Shown piece by piece: positions 4,825 to 6,437 of a stretch of 6,437 bases of DNA (its first letter is position 1; each line of letters begins with the position of its first letter). Where the stretch lies: positions 1 through 6,437 of the forward strand of contig JANLHH010000095.1 in the NCBI GenBank assembly GCA_024654605.1, written 5' to 3'. A model generated the notes under the pieces. The model was not told the DNA's origin and made no database searches. It saw only the letters and a program-made list of their open reading frames with translations. The DNA comes from Patescibacteria group bacterium. Its GTDB lineage: Bacteria > Patescibacteriota > Minisyncoccia > Phycocordibacterales > JANLHH01. A program made the position numbers and the translations under genes.

Positions 4825-5595
4825 CTAATGCTCACATTTTTTTGCCTCTATCATCAAAAAAAGCGGGATTTCCTTGCGGGCAATGTCTTCCGCTTTCTGC
4901 CGAGGACCACGTTCACTTCTCTTGTGCGAGATCCATTCTTCAATTTTGACTACAGCGAAACCTTCTTTCACGAGCGCTTTCGCATAATCCTGGAGAGAAC
5001 GGTGGTATGAAATGGTCTGTGCGCTTTCCCTTTTGCCGGGATGCATATCTATCTTCGTCTCAAAAGCCGAAAGATATCGTCCAACTCGACGATACTGTGT
5101 CTTGTCCGTCTCTTCAAAATCCCAGTCTGAATGTTTCGGTACGCGAAACGCCGGATGGTTCATGACGATGATGAAACGTCCGCCGGGGACGAGTACCCGT
5201 GCCGCTTCACTGCAACTACCTGCAAGATTTTTAATATTCTGAATCGCGAGCACAATGGTCGCGACATCATACGATACGTCTTTCGCAAAGGAAAGATTAT
5301 CGGCTGGCGCAACAAGAAACACTCCACCACGAGCGCTTCGCGCACGAGCAATAGCGATAAGCTCGGGAGCGATATCAACACCATCGGCCAGCGCTCCTGC
5401 CTCGCGAAACGCACGCGTAAAAAAACCCTGTCCGCAGGCGATATCAAGTACCCGCAAACCCTTGCGAGGAGCAACAAGACGCAAAAGATTAGGTAATATC
5501 ACCTGGCGCTGATAACTATCCTTTTTCCCTTCCAGATATTCGTCGTACCAGGCGGCAACCTTTCCCCACGATGTTTTTTCTTTTTTAATAGCCAT
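4825..5595 (-). CDS. Class I SAM-dependent methyltransferase, substrate unknown
   Basis: A cytoplasmic 256-residue Rossmann-fold methyltransferase, counted from the ATG at 5595. An N-terminal helix region, WGKVAAWYDEYL (10-21), leads to motif I VLDIACGQGFF (49-59), the acidic motif II GVDIAPELI (72-80), an APADNLSF segment (96-103, the usual adenine-contact position) and ARVLVPGGRFIIVMNHPAF (132-150), which spans strand 5. The NHPAFRVPKHSDW stretch, the YRRVGRYLS segment (168-176), MHPGKRE (184-190) and TISYHRSLQDY (194-204) look like family-specific substrate-side elements. I recognise this combination from uncharacterised methyltransferases in small-genome bacteria but know no substrate. 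The longer frame to 5649 begins with TTG and lacks family character, so the ATG at 5595 is preferred. No Shine-Dalgarno is visible. It lies 58 bases after rlmB on the same strand and may be co-transcribed with it. Confidence 0.92.
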   Translation of the reverse strand: MAIKKEKTSWGKVAAWYDEYLEGKKDSYQRQVILPNLLRLVAPRKGLRVLDIACGQGFFTRAFREAGALADGVDIAPELIAIARARSARGGVFLVAPADNLSFAKDVSYDVATIVLAIQNIKNLAGSCSEAARVLVPGGRFIIVMNHPAFRVPKHSDWDFEETDKTQYRRVGRYLSAFETKIDMHPGKRESAQTISYHRSLQDYAKALVKEGFAVVKIEEWISHKRSERGPRQKAEDIARKEIPLFLMIEAKKCEH

Positions 5596-5624
5596 GTGAA
5601 TAGGTATTGTGTGTCTTTGGAAAT

Positions 5625-5643
5625 GTGCCAAAATACGTGGCAC
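5625..5643. repeat. Short inverted repeat between rlmB and the methyltransferase gene
   Basis: GTGCCA and TGGCAC, 6-bp perfect arms with a 7-base spacer (AAATACG), in the 58-base gap between the two minus-strand genes. No T-tract follows on the minus strand, so termination is unlikely. It could be a small operator or a chance hairpin. Confidence 0.35.
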
Positions 5644-5653
5644 GCGCAAAATA

Positions 5654-6412
5654 TTAATCCTTCGCTTTTAACGCGCGCGGATGTTCGGCGCTCCACGCAT
5701 ACAGCGCCACCGCTGATGAGGTCGCGACATTGAGCGACTCACAGCGCGGATCGGTAGGAATAGAAAGCAACACATCGCAAAGTTCGCGCGTCTTAAGACG
5801 GATACCCTTTGCCTCATTGCCCACAACAAACAAAGCCGGCGCGTCAAACTTTTCTTTCGTGATATTATTTGGAGCGTCTCCTTCAAGACCGTATATCCAA
5901 AACCCACGGTCTTTGAGATCACGAATCACCGTGTTAACGTTCCCCACGGAAACAAGCGGGATTCGAAACACCATGCCCGCCGACACTTTTACCACCGCTC
6001 CCGTTACCTGCGACTGGTTATGCTCGGGAATGAGCACGCCGGAGATGCCGAATGCTGCCGCCGAACGTATTACCGCTCCCACATTATGCGGGTCTTGCAA
6101 TTCATCAAGAAGAACGAGCGCCGTGTCCTCCCCGACAGTAAGTCTGTCCGCAAAAGACTGGTACGAGAGCATGAGTTTTGAGGGGGAAATGGAAGCAATA
6201 ACACCTTGATGAGCTGCGTCCGGACTGACACCCCCGGGTGTCTTTTTCGGCTCAAATGTTCCGGACTTGATACCGGCCCGAGAGATAAGCTCACGGAGCT
6301 CCGTGTCGTCGATCTGGGGAGAGAGAAAAACCTTCTCTACCGCTTCCGGCCTGTGGCGCAACGCTTCTTTGAGGGCGTGCTTCCCATAAATATAGGTTTT
6401 TTGTTCTGCCAT
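5654..6412 (-). CDS. rlmB: SpoU/TrmH-family 23S rRNA (guanosine-2'-O-)-methyltransferase, RlmB-like
   Basis: A SPOUT-class enzyme that transfers a methyl group from SAM to a ribose 2'-OH. The closest match in architecture is RlmB, which modifies G2251 of 23S rRNA in E. coli; the substrate here is inferred. The protein has 252 residues, normal for the family. The N-terminal substrate-binding domain (about 6-80) begins IYGKHALKEAL. The SPOUT domain carries motif 1 DPHNVGAVIRSAAAFG (107-122, with the conserved N110 and R116), motif 2 VVGNEAKGI (196-204, E200) and motif 3 SLNVATSSAVALY (226-238, N228). The ATG at 6412 is chosen because family proteins start just before IYGKHAL; the upstream in-frame start at 6430 is a TTG inside the putative promoter. 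No Shine-Dalgarno is present. The gene appears to head the leftward run, although what lies right of 6437 is unseen. Confidence 0.93.
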   Translation of the reverse strand: MAEQKTYIYGKHALKEALRHRPEAVEKVFLSPQIDDTELRELISRAGIKSGTFEPKKTPGGVSPDAAHQGVIASISPSKLMLSYQSFADRLTVGEDTALVLLDELQDPHNVGAVIRSAAAFGISGVLIPEHNQSQVTGAVVKVSAGMVFRIPLVSVGNVNTVIRDLKDRGFWIYGLEGDAPNNITKEKFDAPALFVVGNEAKGIRLKTRELCDVLLSIPTDPRCESLNVATSSAVALYAWSAEHPRALKAKD

Positions 6413-6420
6413 AAAGCCAC

Positions 6421-6429
6421 AGTATATCA
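6421..6429 (-). promoter_or_regulatory. Extended -10 promoter of rlmB
   Basis: The minus strand reads TGA-TATACT, 5 of 6 to consensus with the TGN extension, ending 8 bases before the ATG at 6412. The predicted start (6414) leaves a 2-nt leader. The -35 region lies beyond the window edge. The same TATACT hexamer serves the Kazal-like gene at 3036-3044. Confidence 0.5.
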
Positions 6430-6437
6430 AAAATAGC

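Noticed and set aside
5131..5496. Open frames of 121 codons (plus) and 105 codons (minus) overlapping the methyltransferase gene
   Set aside because: They are alternative frames of the gene that encodes the VLDIACGQGFF motif; neither shows family features.

Overview
The window looks like a stretch of chromosome from a Candidate Phyla Radiation (Patescibacteria) bacterium, most likely of the Parcubacteria group. This is inferred from gene content and protein style: a short PIF1-type helicase with a C-terminal helix-turn-helix, a two-helix membrane protein with the FWRGVWHTAD signature, a membrane-anchored Kazal-like protein, and a methyltransferase of a type I associate with such genomes. The placement rests on recalled family resemblance, not on a search. 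No tRNA, rRNA, CRISPR array, transposase or phage gene is visible. All eight genes are intact in the standard code and end in TAA or TAG, never TGA.

Layout, left to right. Positions 1-141 are AT-rich and non-coding. A PIF1-like helicase (142-1806, minus) is divergent from the only plus-strand gene, a small two-TM coiled-coil membrane protein (1930-2349). That gene converges with a minus-strand run: a single-pass membrane protein ending in a Kazal-like domain (2367-3029), msrB (3057-3461), msrA (3463-4026), a membrane-anchored protein of unknown function (4129-4692), a class I SAM methyltransferase (4825-5595) and the rRNA 2'-O-methyltransferase rlmB (5654-6412). The msrA and msrB genes are one base apart and should act together to repair both methionine sulfoxide stereoisomers. 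Transcription could continue into the Kazal-like gene 27 bases further on. The other genes are probably housekeeping or conserved lineage-specific genes and do not form an obvious pathway.

The most interesting signals are non-coding. Five of the eight genes have an extended -10 promoter motif (TGN followed by a TATAAT-like hexamer) whose last base lies only 6-12 bases before the chosen start codon. Taken literally, this predicts leaderless or nearly leaderless mRNAs. In addition, a perfect inverted repeat with 18-bp arms and a 2-bp centre lies immediately upstream of the msrA -10 motif and has no T-tract, so it resembles an operator or structured element more than a terminator. I found no convincing new multi-gene system. 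Besides these two signals, the Kazal-like surface protein and the two uncharacterised membrane proteins are the best leads.
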